From: Alphaproteobacteria bacterium
GTDB taxonomy: Bacteria > Pseudomonadota > Alphaproteobacteria > G02398745 > G023898745
NCBI GenBank assembly: GCA_023898745.1
Contig: CP060237.1
Coordinates: 434,001-498,000, forward strand
Direction: 5' to 3'
Length of the DNA stretch: 64,000 bases
Position numbers and translations under genes: made by a program. Below the pieces are notes generated by a model that was not told the DNA's origin, did no database searches, and saw only the letters and a list, made by a program, of their open reading frames with translations. Shown piece after piece: positions 35,875 through 45,389 of this stretch. The stretch's first letter is position 1. Every line of letters begins with the position of its first letter.

Positions 35875-36270
35875 TTATTTTGCAACTTCATTTAGTTTAT
35901 TAAAAGTTTTTCTAAGAGTTGGTAGATATAATTGAATACGCCCAAAGATTTCATCAGCGAGATCTTCATTATAAGTATGAGACGTTAGGTTTCTATCTTT
36001 GAGCATACTCAACCATTTTTCTTCTTCATCAATAAGTTGACCTTTGTATGCTTCTTTAAAAATATCCTTAGGATAAACAGCTTGAGCGCCATGCGTTTCT
36101 ATGATAGCTTTTAATAATTTTCAGAATAATTCAATTGTGAATTCAAATCTTTGGATAGTTGCATTAACATTGCTGCGATCTTCTTGCATAGGCTTGTTTG
36201 CAATTGCCTCCAAAGATATTAACGCTTTTTCAAGTTTAGAAAATCCTAATTTTACTTTATAACTTCTCAT
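35875..36270 (-). pseudogene. Nucleotidyltransferase substrate-binding (HI0074-like) gene with in-frame TGA
   Basis: A 132-codon frame that starts at ATG 36270, overlaps the end of the nucleotidyltransferase gene by 14 bases and reads as an HI0074/NTase substrate-binding helical protein (FSKLEKALISLEAIANK, IQRFEFTIELF, WLSMLKDRNLTSHTY). Codon 50 is TGA (36121-36123) exactly where the family has Trp in FELxWK. The rest is open to TAA 35875. The simplest view is a TGG-to-TGA nonsense mutation that leaves the partner toxin-like enzyme alone; readthrough or UGA decoding cannot be excluded. Confidence 0.75.
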
Positions 36271-36550
36271 ATATTTTTTTTCCTTGTTGTGAGATAGATT
36301 TTTTTAATGGGGATGTTTCACTCAGTTGATCGAGTCGTACAGTATCTATCTTTAAAAGTGTATCAGCGTCATCAATAATGTTCAGTATATCAAGCCATTC
36401 CTTCTCACTTGCATTTGGACAAAATAAAGCTAAATCAATGTCTGCTCTTTCTTGATTATCGCCTCGCGCTCGAGAGCCAAACAGCCAAATCTCTTTTACA
36501 GAGGGGTGTTGTGTTAATTTTTTATAAAATTGATAATCTTGAATATGCAT
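36257..36550 (-). CDS. MNT-type nucleotidyltransferase (toxin-antitoxin-like)
   Basis: 97 residues from ATG 36550 behind GGGAGG; the longer frame from 36640 lacks a ribosome site. The minimal nucleotidyltransferase motif GSRARGDNQERADIDLA at 25-41 gives Gly-Ser and the catalytic Asp37 and Asp39. Such proteins pair with HEPN or HI0074-type partners; in MNT-HEPN pairs the enzyme AMPylates the partner. Here the partner downstream carries a nonsense codon, so the pair may be inactive. Confidence 0.85.
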   Translation of the reverse strand: MHIQDYQFYKKLTQHPSVKEIWLFGSRARGDNQERADIDLALFCPNASEKEWLDILNIIDDADTLLKIDTVRLDQLSETSPLKKSISQQGKKIYEKL

Positions 36551-36674
36551 ATAAACCTCCCATATAGTGTAGGTATACAAGGCTTTTAACCGAAAAATCA
36601 AGTTACGGAGCGAGTCTATAGCAAATTCCTTGATTTTCACGTATTCTATAAAAAAGGCTACACATCTATTCTAA

Positions 36675-39311
36675 ATGCTTAACACTATTTTGAAAAAGGT
36701 TTTCGGATCGTCGAATGATCGGGTAGTAAAGAGATATCGGCGCATTGTTGAAAAAATCAATGCAAGGGAAGCGTATTATGAAAAGATGTCAGATGAGAAT
36801 CTGAGGAGTCAAACATCTATATTAAAAGAGCGCTTGCAAAAAGGCGTATCACTTGATGATATCCAAGTGGATGCTTTTGCTGTGGTGAGAGAGGCGGCAA
36901 AGCGAACACTAGGGCAGCGACATTATGATGTACAGCTTATTGGTGGTCTAGTTTTGCATGATGGCAAGTTATGTGAAATGAAAACAGGTGAAGGTAAAAC
37001 ACTAACTTCAACAACAGCGATTTACTTGAATGCGTTAACAGAAAAAGGCGTGCATGTTGTAACAGTTAATGATTATTTAGCGAAGCGTGACGCAACCTGG
37101 ATGGGTAAAGTTTATGAGTTTTTAGGTTTGACCGTTGGTTTTATTGTGCACGGGTTATCAGATATAGAAAGACGCCAAGCATATCATTGTGATGTTACAT
37201 ATGGAACAAATCATGAGTTTGGATTTGATTATCTGAGAGATAATATGAAATTCACACTTCAAGACATGGTGATGCGTAAATTTAATTTTGCTGTGGTAGA
37301 CGAAGTTGACAATATTTTGATTGATGAAGCTAGAACGCCTCTCATTATTTCAGGACCTGCAGAAAAATCTTCTGATAACTATGTGATTGCTGCAGAAATT
37401 GTAAAGCAGTTATCTACAGAGCACTATGAGAAGGATGAGAAAAATAAGAACATTACCTTTTCAGATGTTGGTGTAGAAAAAGTCGAATCTCTATTAAAAA
37501 AGCGGGGGATGCTTGAAGGTGATAATCTTTATGATCTTCGTAATTTATCCATCGTGCATTATTTGAATTCTGCCCTTAAAGCGCAAGTTATGTTTCAAAA
37601 GAATGTAGATTATATTGTGCGTGATGACGAAGTGATTATCATTGATGAATTTACAGGTCGTATGATGGAAGGTCGTAGATATTCAGACGGCCTACATCAA
37701 TCTATAGAAGCAAAAGAGGGTGTTGAAATTCAAGTTGAAAACCAGACATTGGCATCTATTACATACCAAAATTATTTCCGTTTATATCCAAAACTTTCTG
37801 GTATGTCTGGAACAATTTTGACAGAAGAAGAAGAGTTTGAAGAGATCTATGGTTTAAGATCTGTATCTATCCCAACACATAATCCTGTAATTCGGAAGGA
37901 TTATGATGATCAATTCTATGTTACAGCACGGGAAAAATATGATGCGATTGTAGAATTTTTAAAGAAACGCATCCCGACAGGCCAACCAATTCTTGTAGGT
38001 ACAACAAGCATTGAAAAGTCTGAGTATTTGTCTGCACTTATGAAGCAGCAGGGTATAAAGCACAGCGTTTTGAATGCAAAGTACCATGAGCAAGAAGCGA
38101 AAATTGTAGCAGAAGCAGGACGTTTAGGTGCGATAACAATTTCAACAAACATGGCAGGTCGCGGAACAGATATTCAGCTTGGTGGAAGTTTAGAGTCGCG
38201 CTTAAAAGAATATGATGAAGCGAAACATACAGACGCGCTAAAAGAAAAAATCTTGAAAGAAATTAAAGAAGAAAACGCGAAGATTAAAGCGCTTGGTGGT
38301 TTGTTGGTCATTGGAACGGAACGTCATGAAAGTAGGCGTATTGATAACCAGCTTATTGGTCGTTCAGGGCGTCAAGGTGATCCAGGAGAATCTATTTTCT
38401 TCTTATCCACGGAAGATGATTTGCTGCGTATTTTTGGATTTGATCAAAAGCAAGATAAATTCAGAAAAAAAATGAAAGAAGGTGAAAGTCTTCAAAAATT
38501 CTGGTTGAACAGTGCTATTGCGAGAGCGCAAAGAACTGTAGAAGCTCGTAACTTCGATATGCGTAAACAGATTTTGCAGTATGATGATGTTATGAATGAT
38601 CAAAGAAAAATCATTTATGAACAAAGATTAAAATTTATGGCAGATGACAATGTCTCAGAAACGATCTCTGAGATTTTTGATTTGGCTGTTGAGGATGTAT
38701 TTGAGGTTCATATTCCAGAACATTCTTTTTCAGATACGTGGGATATCGCAGGTTTAGAGACATCCATTCAAAAAGTCTTCAATCAGAAGCTTGATTTGGC
38801 TGGATTAGATCAAGATCAGTTCCGTGCATCAGAGCATTTATTTGATCATATTTATAACACACTTAAAGGCTCATTTAATGCGCGATATAACAATGAGGAG
38901 CAGCAAGATTTCTTGCGATATTTAGAAAAGTCCACATTGCTGAAATTATTGGATCAACATTGGAAAAGTCAGTTATATCAACTAGATCATATTCGACAAG
39001 GAATCGGACTTCGTGGATATGCTGGCGTAAAACCGATTAATGAGTACAAGCGCGAAGCGTTTAATGCATTTTTTGGCATGATGAAAACACTGAGATTTGA
39101 GATTATCGAAACGCTTTGCAAAATGCCAGAAGAGCAAATTCCATCAGATTTACATCAAGAAATTTCAAATTTTCTAGCGAGTAGTGATGTTACGCATGAA
39201 GATGAGGTTGACACATTAAAGGGTGCGCCTGCAACAAAGAAGCTCGGAAGAAATGATCCATGTTATTGTGGCTCTGGAAAGCGATATAAGTCTTGCCATG
39301 GAAAAATGTAA
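36675..39311 (+). CDS. secA: Preprotein translocase ATPase SecA
   Basis: Motor of the Sec pathway that pushes unfolded preproteins through SecYEG. Walker A is at 102-109 (MKTGEGKT), DEVDNILIDEARTPL holds Walker B, TNMAGRGTDIQLGG and the second RecA domain follow, and the C-terminal zinc motif CxC...CH uses Cys863, Cys865, Cys874 and His875. 878 residues is normal. Its last 14 bases overlap dapF. Confidence 0.97.
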   Translation: MLNTILKKVFGSSNDRVVKRYRRIVEKINAREAYYEKMSDENLRSQTSILKERLQKGVSLDDIQVDAFAVVREAAKRTLGQRHYDVQLIGGLVLHDGKLCEMKTGEGKTLTSTTAIYLNALTEKGVHVVTVNDYLAKRDATWMGKVYEFLGLTVGFIVHGLSDIERRQAYHCDVTYGTNHEFGFDYLRDNMKFTLQDMVMRKFNFAVVDEVDNILIDEARTPLIISGPAEKSSDNYVIAAEIVKQLSTEHYEKDEKNKNITFSDVGVEKVESLLKKRGMLEGDNLYDLRNLSIVHYLNSALKAQVMFQKNVDYIVRDDEVIIIDEFTGRMMEGRRYSDGLHQSIEAKEGVEIQVENQTLASITYQNYFRLYPKLSGMSGTILTEEEEFEEIYGLRSVSIPTHNPVIRKDYDDQFYVTAREKYDAIVEFLKKRIPTGQPILVGTTSIEKSEYLSALMKQQGIKHSVLNAKYHEQEAKIVAEAGRLGAITISTNMAGRGTDIQLGGSLESRLKEYDEAKHTDALKEKILKEIKEENAKIKALGGLLVIGTERHESRRIDNQLIGRSGRQGDPGESIFFLSTEDDLLRIFGFDQKQDKFRKKMKEGESLQKFWLNSAIARAQRTVEARNFDMRKQILQYDDVMNDQRKIIYEQRLKFMADDNVSETISEIFDLAVEDVFEVHIPEHSFSDTWDIAGLETSIQKVFNQKLDLAGLDQDQFRASEHLFDHIYNTLKGSFNARYNNEEQQDFLRYLEKSTLLKLLDQHWKSQLYQLDHIRQGIGLRGYAGVKPINEYKREAFNAFFGMMKTLRFEIIETLCKMPEEQIPSDLHQEISNFLASSDVTHEDEVDTLKGAPATKKLGRNDPCYCGSGKRYKSCHGKM

Positions 39312-40104
39312 TAAAAAGCTTCATCACGAGACTGTAGCTTTTATTAAAGCGCAAGGCCTTGGCAATGATTTTGTTATGATTGATATTGATGGTTTGTCTG
39401 AGTATGATTGGAGTAAGTTTGCTAAGCAAATGTCTAACAGACGACTCGGGATAGGTTTTGACCAGCTATTATTGTTTAAGAAAAGTAAAGTTTGGTTTTA
39501 TAATAGCGATGGAACAGAAGCTGAAACTTGTGGTAATGGAACGCGCTGCTTAGCGTACTATTTGATGTCAAAAAACAACTGCACTTCTATAGAAATTGAA
39601 ACCCCTGGCGGTACCGTGTTTTGTTCTTTGAATAGCGACAGAACAGTCTCAGTTCAAATGACTAAACCTACAGTGGTTGAGGAGAGATCAATTGTTGCGC
39701 ATGCGGATTTGTTCAAATACCCGCCTGTGTTTGTGCGTATTGGAAATCCTCATTTGGTTTGTTTTGTTGAGCATTTGGATGATATTCATGAATATGGTCC
39801 TATTTTATCGCGCCAAGATGTGAATGTAGAGTTTGTAAATGTATTGAATGAGCATCAACTTAGATTGAAGGTCTGGGAGAGGGGTGCGGGGCTAACTCCT
39901 GCTTGCGGTTCTGGAGCGTGCGCTAGCGTTATAGCTGCGCAACACCATAAACTTGTTGAATCTAATGTAGAGGTATTTCAAGATGGTGGGAAATTAGATA
40001 TTTCCTGGAATGGTACCGAATTATACATGAGAGGCGCATGTCAAATTGTGTACGAGGGTCAGTTATCCGGCCAATTTTTTAGCTCGTTCTGCCAAGTTGA
40101 ATAA
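39298..40104 (+). CDS. dapF: Diaminopimelate epimerase
   Basis: Converts LL- to meso-diaminopimelate for peptidoglycan and lysine. Two catalytic cysteines are visible with ATG 39298: Cys78 in ETCGNGTRC and Cys203 in PACGSGACAS. FIKAQGLGNDFVMID opens the first domain. 268 residues is normal. This start lies inside the secA end; the longer frame from 39223 would only translate secA sequence. The 3' end overlaps the convergent gene at 40063 by 42 bases. Confidence 0.93.
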   Translation: MEKCNKKLHHETVAFIKAQGLGNDFVMIDIDGLSEYDWSKFAKQMSNRRLGIGFDQLLLFKKSKVWFYNSDGTEAETCGNGTRCLAYYLMSKNNCTSIEIETPGGTVFCSLNSDRTVSVQMTKPTVVEERSIVAHADLFKYPPVFVRIGNPHLVCFVEHLDDIHEYGPILSRQDVNVEFVNVLNEHQLRLKVWERGAGLTPACGSGACASVIAAQHHKLVESNVEVFQDGGKLDISWNGTELYMRGACQIVYEGQLSGQFFSSFCQVE

Positions 40105-40614
40105 TCCATTGATTGTTGAAGCGCCTGATTCATAGCAAGCGTGTGCTACGCGATTATGAAATTTATGCGTTCCTCGTGATTCCTGAATATTCCTTAACTC
40201 CCGGTTTATCGTTCTGATTATTTCTCCATGCGTGTCCAAAATCTCTGCTTCTGTTTTTTCAAAAAGTATTTTTTGTAATAACTCTGCAATATTTTGCTCT
40301 TTTTCTGCTATTGTGCAAAATGAGCGTTGCCAAAACCATAGTTTTTGCCCTGCTGCATTACGTAGTGTATTGTCTAAGGTATCAAGTGCTTGCAGATACA
40401 TATCTCTAGAAGATGTCGTTGGCTCGCTTCTTAAATGATAATACACAAAACGTAAATTTCCTGCGAAATGATGCAAGGGTTTGTGATGTTCTTCACTAAA
40501 CGTGGCCCATACGCGATTTTGTCTAAAATTTTTCGTAGTATAATCTGTCATTTCTTTTAAAGTTTGTTGGCCTGTTTCACAAAGGAGGAAAAAGGCCGAA
40601 AGTAGCGTAAACAT
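40063..40614 (-). CDS. Hypothetical protein with short hydrophobic leader
   Basis: 183 residues from ATG 40614, chosen because AAAGGAG lies eight bases upstream and because MFTLLSAFFLLCETGQQ is a clean leader; the longer frame to 40812 has no such site. The rest is helical, with conserved-looking aromatic stretches (LRFVYYHLRSEP, LWFWQRSFCTIAEKEQNIAELL, FHNRVAHACYESGAS). No family recognised. Divergent from the first PAS-LuxR gene across 183 bases. The 42-base overlap with the end of dapF means part of both C-termini is encoded on both strands. Confidence 0.6.
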   Translation of the reverse strand: MFTLLSAFFLLCETGQQTLKEMTDYTTKNFRQNRVWATFSEEHHKPLHHFAGNLRFVYYHLRSEPTTSSRDMYLQALDTLDNTLRNAAGQKLWFWQRSFCTIAEKEQNIAELLQKILFEKTEAEILDTHGEIIRTINRELRNIQESRGTHKFHNRVAHACYESGASTINGLFNLAERAKKLAG

Positions 40615-40797
40615 TACTTTTTCTCCTTTTATTTTTGTATTCATTTCTTGTGAAAGGGTTTTGTTTTTGACAAGGTGCCCTTTCGTATACATTATTGGCA
40701 AGTTTTTATTACACGTAATACTCCCTAAAAACAGGGGGGTGGATTTTCCAGGGTGTTTTTTGTATTGTGTTTTAGCAAGAGTAGGTATGAGTTTTAT

Positions 40798-41508
40798 ATG
40801 TCCCAGGACCAAGCTTCACTGATCTATACACTTTCGCAGATCCATAATGGAGAAACTCATATAGGTGATTACCTGAAACTTATTTTTCGAAATACACCGG
40901 TGATTACGTTTTGGTATGATACGAATTTTGTTGTAGGTGGATGTAATGAAAATTCAGCTAGAGCTTTTGAAAAGTCATATCCAGAGGATATTATTGGAAA
41001 AACTGATCTTGATTTTGCGTTGAGCGACACAGATGCGGCATGTTATCTGATAACCAATCAAAAAGTAATAAAAGAAAATAAGCCGCAATTTAATGTAATT
41101 GATCCAATGCACACTTCTGATGGTGTATGTACTTTATGGTCTACAACAAAAATGCCTTTTTACGATGTGGAGGGAAATATTTTAGGCATCGTGGGTTTTG
41201 CGATGCCTATTCATCGAAATGTTGAGGGTTTTTCAAATGCGCAGTTGTTGAATCTTTATCAATCCTTTAAGGATGGAAAAAACTATTATGTTTATATACA
41301 TGGACGTATTGTGCATTTAACCACAAGGCAGGCTGAAATTCTGATGCATTTATCAATGGGAAAAACATTTAAAGAAATCGCTCGTTTGATTGATCGTGCC
41401 GTTTCTACAGTGGAGGATCATATTGATGTTTTGAAGCGAAAGCTGGGCGTTTATACTGCGTCGGAATTGATTGACTGTTTCTGGAAAAACCCTATCAAAT
41501 GGTTTTAG
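40798..41508 (+). CDS. PAS-LuxR transcription regulator, copy 1
   Basis: 236 residues. The PAS domain covers about 28-140 (TPVITFWYDTNFVVGGCN, LWSTTKMPFYDVEGNILGIVGFAMP) and should bind a small ligand or sense redox; the LuxR-type HTH at about 170-228 (LTTRQAEILMHLSMGKTFKEIARLIDRAVSTVEDHIDVLKRKLGV) binds DNA. No kinase receiver Asp is present, so it is a solo sensor-regulator. ATG 40798 is chosen by alignment with its two paralogs. It ends four bases into the convergent dnaG stop. The C-terminal FWKNPIKWF is shared by all three copies. Confidence 0.85.
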   Translation: MSQDQASLIYTLSQIHNGETHIGDYLKLIFRNTPVITFWYDTNFVVGGCNENSARAFEKSYPEDIIGKTDLDFALSDTDAACYLITNQKVIKENKPQFNVIDPMHTSDGVCTLWSTTKMPFYDVEGNILGIVGFAMPIHRNVEGFSNAQLLNLYQSFKDGKNYYVYIHGRIVHLTTRQAEILMHLSMGKTFKEIARLIDRAVSTVEDHIDVLKRKLGVYTASELIDCFWKNPIKWF

Positions 41509-43088
41509 TCAGATTGATCCACAATAAGAGATTTCTTTGAAGCTTGAATTTCTTCCCAACTTTGAGATTTTTGAGGTGTGTGATTAAGGTATTGTGTGTA
41601 TATATCTATCCAAATGTCTTTTATTTTTTCTTCTTTTGGTTTGTCTAAAAAAGGTGCATAAGCTGTGAGTTTTTTTATATTTAAAGCATCGGTGTTTATG
41701 GTGACTGTTTCATCAAAATATCGTTCTAACAACTTATATTTTAAAGCTTCAAAGCCAGGGTTTTCAAATTCAAGGCGACCTAGATAATCTTGAATATCCT
41801 CAAGAAGCTCTGGATATTTTACAAGCGTCGCTAATAAAACACCCGCCAAGATTTCTCTGTATTGCGCTTTAGGTAGGGTGGGAATTTTATGGTTTTTATC
41901 CTTAGATGTTTTGCTTTTATGTTTTGACGCTTCCCATAGTTTATTTAAGAGATATTGGCGGAATGCATTTGATAACGCTTGGTTTTGTTGAGTTTTAGTA
42001 ATTCTAATAATTTCCTCTTTAATAAACGCCTGATCTTCAGGAGAGGTGAGTTGTTTTTTGAGACATATTTTTTCAAACAATTTATCCGCAAAAGAGATAG
42101 GTTTGAGGGTTGATAAATCTTTTGCAAAGGAGTCCGCATCCTCGCCTTGTGGTAAATCTAAAAATGCAAAGCTTTTTTCAGCTGTTAAGAAAGGTGTCAT
42201 GCGCTCAATTAAACGATATGCTGCTGTTTTACCTGCTTGATCCCCATCGAAACAAACAAAAGGGCGCTCATCATAAGTCCAAATTTGCTCCGCTTGCGCT
42301 TTAGAAAAGCTTGTTCCTAAGGGTGCAACAGCACTAAATTCTCCAGCTTGCTGAACCTTGATAACGTCAAGATAACCTTCTGTGATGATGAATTTTTTCT
42401 TTTTATCTGCTTCATGAAATCCATACAGCACTTCACTTTTTTTGAAAATTTCTGTTTCTTTGGAGTTAATGTATTTAGCATTTGATGAGCCATCTAAAAT
42501 ACGTCCACCAAATGCAATAACGTGACCTCTGTAGTTTTTAATTGGAAACATAAGTCGCCCTCTAAAGCGACATTTTTTACCGGTAAATAGCTCAGATTTA
42601 TTCAGCATATCTTGTGGAAATTCCGGAGAAAGTGCATTAAATAACTCATCGCCTTGGGGGCAATATCCAAGTTCGTATATCTCAATAGATTTTTTTGTAA
42701 TACCTCGTTGATTGAGGTAGCTCAACACATCTCGTGTGAGACTTTGTTTAAACAAATCACAGGCTCTTCTATAAAGCTCAATCTGAGATTTAATAATGGG
42801 CGCTTGTTGTTTTAATGGTTCAAGTTTTACACCTGCCATTTTTGCCAACGTTTCTATGGTGTCTTTTTTCGACATTTTTTGGTTAAGGTATGTAAAAGCA
42901 TTTCCTTTTACTTGACAGCCAAAGCAGTAATACAAGCCTTTTTTATCATTCACGCGAAATGAGGGTGTTTTTTCTTTATGAAATGGACAGCAACCAAGAT
43001 ATTCATGACCATTAAGCTTCAGCTTTACATCCTTTCCGATGATTGCTGAAAGCCGAATCTTGCTTAAAATTTCGTCTAGAATACTCAT
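41505..43088 (-). CDS. dnaG: DNA primase
   Basis: Synthesises RNA primers at the replication fork. The CHC2 zinc finger uses Cys34, His37, Cys55 and Cys58 from ATG 43088; the Toprim domain has KKFIITEGYLDVIKV and FDGDQAGKTAA. A longer frame to 43151 adds basic residues before the normal start ILDEILSKIRLSAIIG and is less likely. 527 residues is shorter than the usual 580-640, so the C-terminal helicase-binding domain appears reduced. Confidence 0.94.
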   Translation of the reverse strand: MSILDEILSKIRLSAIIGKDVKLKLNGHEYLGCCPFHKEKTPSFRVNDKKGLYYCFGCQVKGNAFTYLNQKMSKKDTIETLAKMAGVKLEPLKQQAPIIKSQIELYRRACDLFKQSLTRDVLSYLNQRGITKKSIEIYELGYCPQGDELFNALSPEFPQDMLNKSELFTGKKCRFRGRLMFPIKNYRGHVIAFGGRILDGSSNAKYINSKETEIFKKSEVLYGFHEADKKKKFIITEGYLDVIKVQQAGEFSAVAPLGTSFSKAQAEQIWTYDERPFVCFDGDQAGKTAAYRLIERMTPFLTAEKSFAFLDLPQGEDADSFAKDLSTLKPISFADKLFEKICLKKQLTSPEDQAFIKEEIIRITKTQQNQALSNAFRQYLLNKLWEASKHKSKTSKDKNHKIPTLPKAQYREILAGVLLATLVKYPELLEDIQDYLGRLEFENPGFEALKYKLLERYFDETVTINTDALNIKKLTAYAPFLDKPKEEKIKDIWIDIYTQYLNHTPQKSQSWEEIQASKKSLIVDQSD

Positions 43089-43247
43089 GGTGCGGTTTTT
43101 TCCCATCATTTTGCGTGAAATTTTTACCATCTTGAGTCGAAGATGACGCATCTTTCAAAACCTACTTTGCGCTAGTTTTAAAAAAGTCCTTTATATGCTC
43201 AGGATAGTGATAAATATGTGGTCACAAAACTAACATCTTATTATACT

Positions 43248-44324
43248 TTATGTTTGGTGAGAATGTCTAAATAGTTCAAGATAGGCAGGATTCGTAGATG
43301 GTTGAGGAACTTCTCCTGGAGGTATATTGTCTGGAAGAGCTGCGGCCAAAGTTTCTAAGCGAACACAGATGGCAGCGAAGCTGCGGCCTAGAAGTACTGA
43401 AAGGCATGCATATTTCGTGCATTTCGCATCTTGCATTTCCCAAACAACTTCCCCTTTTTCATTTTTAAGACGGTTGATTAGTGAGGATATCTCTAAAGCA
43501 TTGCATTGTATTTTATTTCCAAATTTTTTTATTAATATTTCTTTCATAATATCGATAGGGTCTGTAGCCATATATAGTTTTTTACCTTCAAAGACGGTTT
43601 GTGCTGTTTTAGCTGCGAAAGCATGCAGGAAAATAGATAAGTTTTTATGGTGTGGTAATTTTTGTAGTTGAGAGGAGGCTGTGCGGAAAATTCCTAGATG
43701 CACCGTGAAGGGAAGATCTGGGTGTGTAAGTAGCATCATTGCCATTTCAATATCATCCAAACTTTCAGTATTTATTTCCCCTGTTTCTGTAAATTTTTTA
43801 TGTATCGAAGTATTGCTGTAGCATGCATAACATACCCATACATCTGATTCGCCCCAATCTCTCAATTTTCTTTTGCTTCCTCTATCTAACCAAAAAGCGT
43901 CAACAATTCCTCCTCCGCTATGGTATTTTTCCATAAAAAGATGAAAGTCAGTCGATAGTTTTTTAAGGTGGAAGTTTGGTGGTATGTCCCTAATATTAGA
44001 AAGTTTTGAGTTAGGCAATTCTTTAATATCACACTCGTTAGCGGCAAGTTTTGCGCATTCAATATAGCTTAATTCTCTAGCAAAAAAACTCTCTCTTAGA
44101 GCAAACCTTTCCCAAAAACGTGCATTTTGTGACGTTATCTTTTCTGTCGCAAGCCAACAGTCCTCTCCCATTTGTTTAAAAAATTGAGAGTGGTTAGTTG
44201 TGTTGATATTATGCTCTACAGGTATTACTGCAGGCTGAGAGGCAAATAGGTTTTTTTGTAAAATCGGAGTGGATAGAAATAAAATACAAAGCAAAAATGT
44301 TTTTTTGATGTAATTTAGTAACAT
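43248..44324 (-). CDS. Secreted hypothetical protein with classical signal peptide
   Basis: 358 residues from ATG 44324. MLLNYIKKTFLLCILFLSTP followed by LFASQP is a textbook Sec signal (two Lys, hydrophobic core, small residues at the cleavage site), in sharp contrast to the ultra-short leaders elsewhere. The mature part is mixed helical, with many cysteines (CWLATEK, IECAKLAANECDIK, CYACYSN) that could form disulfides in the periplasm or outside. No family recognised. Confidence 0.65.
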   Translation of the reverse strand: MLLNYIKKTFLLCILFLSTPILQKNLFASQPAVIPVEHNINTTNHSQFFKQMGEDCWLATEKITSQNARFWERFALRESFFARELSYIECAKLAANECDIKELPNSKLSNIRDIPPNFHLKKLSTDFHLFMEKYHSGGGIVDAFWLDRGSKRKLRDWGESDVWVCYACYSNTSIHKKFTETGEINTESLDDIEMAMMLLTHPDLPFTVHLGIFRTASSQLQKLPHHKNLSIFLHAFAAKTAQTVFEGKKLYMATDPIDIMKEILIKKFGNKIQCNALEISSLINRLKNEKGEVVWEMQDAKCTKYACLSVLLGRSFAAICVRLETLAAALPDNIPPGEVPQPSTNPAYLELFRHSHQT

Positions 44325-44487
44325 AAATAAACTTATCTTTTTCTTACGACTGTAACACAAAAAGGTCATTCAAGCAAGTGCGCGAATAGCAAATAGTAGA
44401 GATAATGAAAAGAGTATTTTTTTGAGCTAATGAATGACATATTGCGATGTGGAAGAATATTGTATCCTAGGTTTTTCAAAAAATCTA

Positions 44488-45198
44488 TTAAAACCACTTA
44501 ATAGGATTGTTCCAGAAGAGCTCTATAAGTTGTGAAGTGTTATAGACATTTAATTTTTGTTTTAAAACTTCAATGTGATATTTAACAGTGCATGTGCTGC
44601 AATCCATAGCGCTTGCAATTTCCTTAAAGGCTTTGCCCATAGACAAGTGCGTTAAGATCTCTGCTTGCTTTGTGGTTAAACGGATTATCTGTTTGTTTAT
44701 ATAAATAAAGTAATTTGTTTTATTTTTGAAGGATTGATGAAAAGCTGTTAACTGTGTATTAGCAAAACCCGTCACACCTAAATGTAATGGAATTCCAAAA
44801 CCAACAATTCCATTTATATTCTTGTTTGCATCATAAAGAGGCATTTTTGTTGTGCACCATAAAGTACATTCCCCATTAGAGGAGTGAATTGGTTCAGTTA
44901 AATTTAATAGAGGTGAGTCATTTGATATTAAATTTTGATCAGAGTTTATGTAGCAAATCGCATCTTTTTCATCAAACACAAAATCAAAAGCCCACTTTCC
45001 TATCAGGTCTTGAGGTCTAGTTTTTTCAAATACTTTAAGCAAGGTCGAATTACAGTCTTGAACAATGCTATTTTTATCGGTCCAATAAGTAGCAACCGGA
45101 GTGTTTTGGAAAATAAGCTGGAAATACTCAAAAATATGTGTTTTTCCATTATGAATTTGATAAAGAATTTTGCTAATTGAAGGAGAGTCTTCAGTCAT
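44488..45198 (-). CDS. PAS-LuxR transcription regulator, copy 2
   Basis: 236 residues from ATG 45198; an in-frame start at 45261 is possible. Same order as copy 1: N-terminal IHNGKTHIFEYFQLIFQNTP, a PAS domain with ATYWTDKNSIVQDCN, then the HTH LTTKQAEILTHLSMGKAFKEIASAMDCSTCTVKYHIEVLKQKL. It is divergent from the two-gene leader/ATPase operon beginning at 45390, which makes it a candidate regulator of that operon. Confidence 0.85.
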   Translation of the reverse strand: MTEDSPSISKILYQIHNGKTHIFEYFQLIFQNTPVATYWTDKNSIVQDCNSTLLKVFEKTRPQDLIGKWAFDFVFDEKDAICYINSDQNLISNDSPLLNLTEPIHSSNGECTLWCTTKMPLYDANKNINGIVGFGIPLHLGVTGFANTQLTAFHQSFKNKTNYFIYINKQIIRLTTKQAEILTHLSMGKAFKEIASAMDCSTCTVKYHIEVLKQKLNVYNTSQLIELFWNNPIKWF

Positions 45199-45389
45199 AA
45201 AACACTTTGTCTCTCTTGAGCTTCTGCATGCTAACAGATATTGCTCTGAAATCCTATACATTTTAGAGAGTGTTGCGTAGAAATTTTTCTATTGATAATA
45301 GTGGATGAAACTTTGATTTGTTTAGATTGATAAAACTAAAACAGATTTTTTCATCAAGTTAATGTAAAGAAATTTAAATGGAGGCAACT

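Noticed and set aside
36121..36123. Selenocysteine or UGA-as-Trp recoding
   Set aside because: No SECIS-like hairpin is visible, the family has Trp rather than Cys/Sec there, and tRNA-Trp here has anticodon CCA; nonsense mutation is simpler.
40615..40812. 66-residue extension of the leader protein at 40063
   Set aside because: No ribosome site, and it would run through the divergent regulatory gap; AAAGGAG marks ATG 40614.
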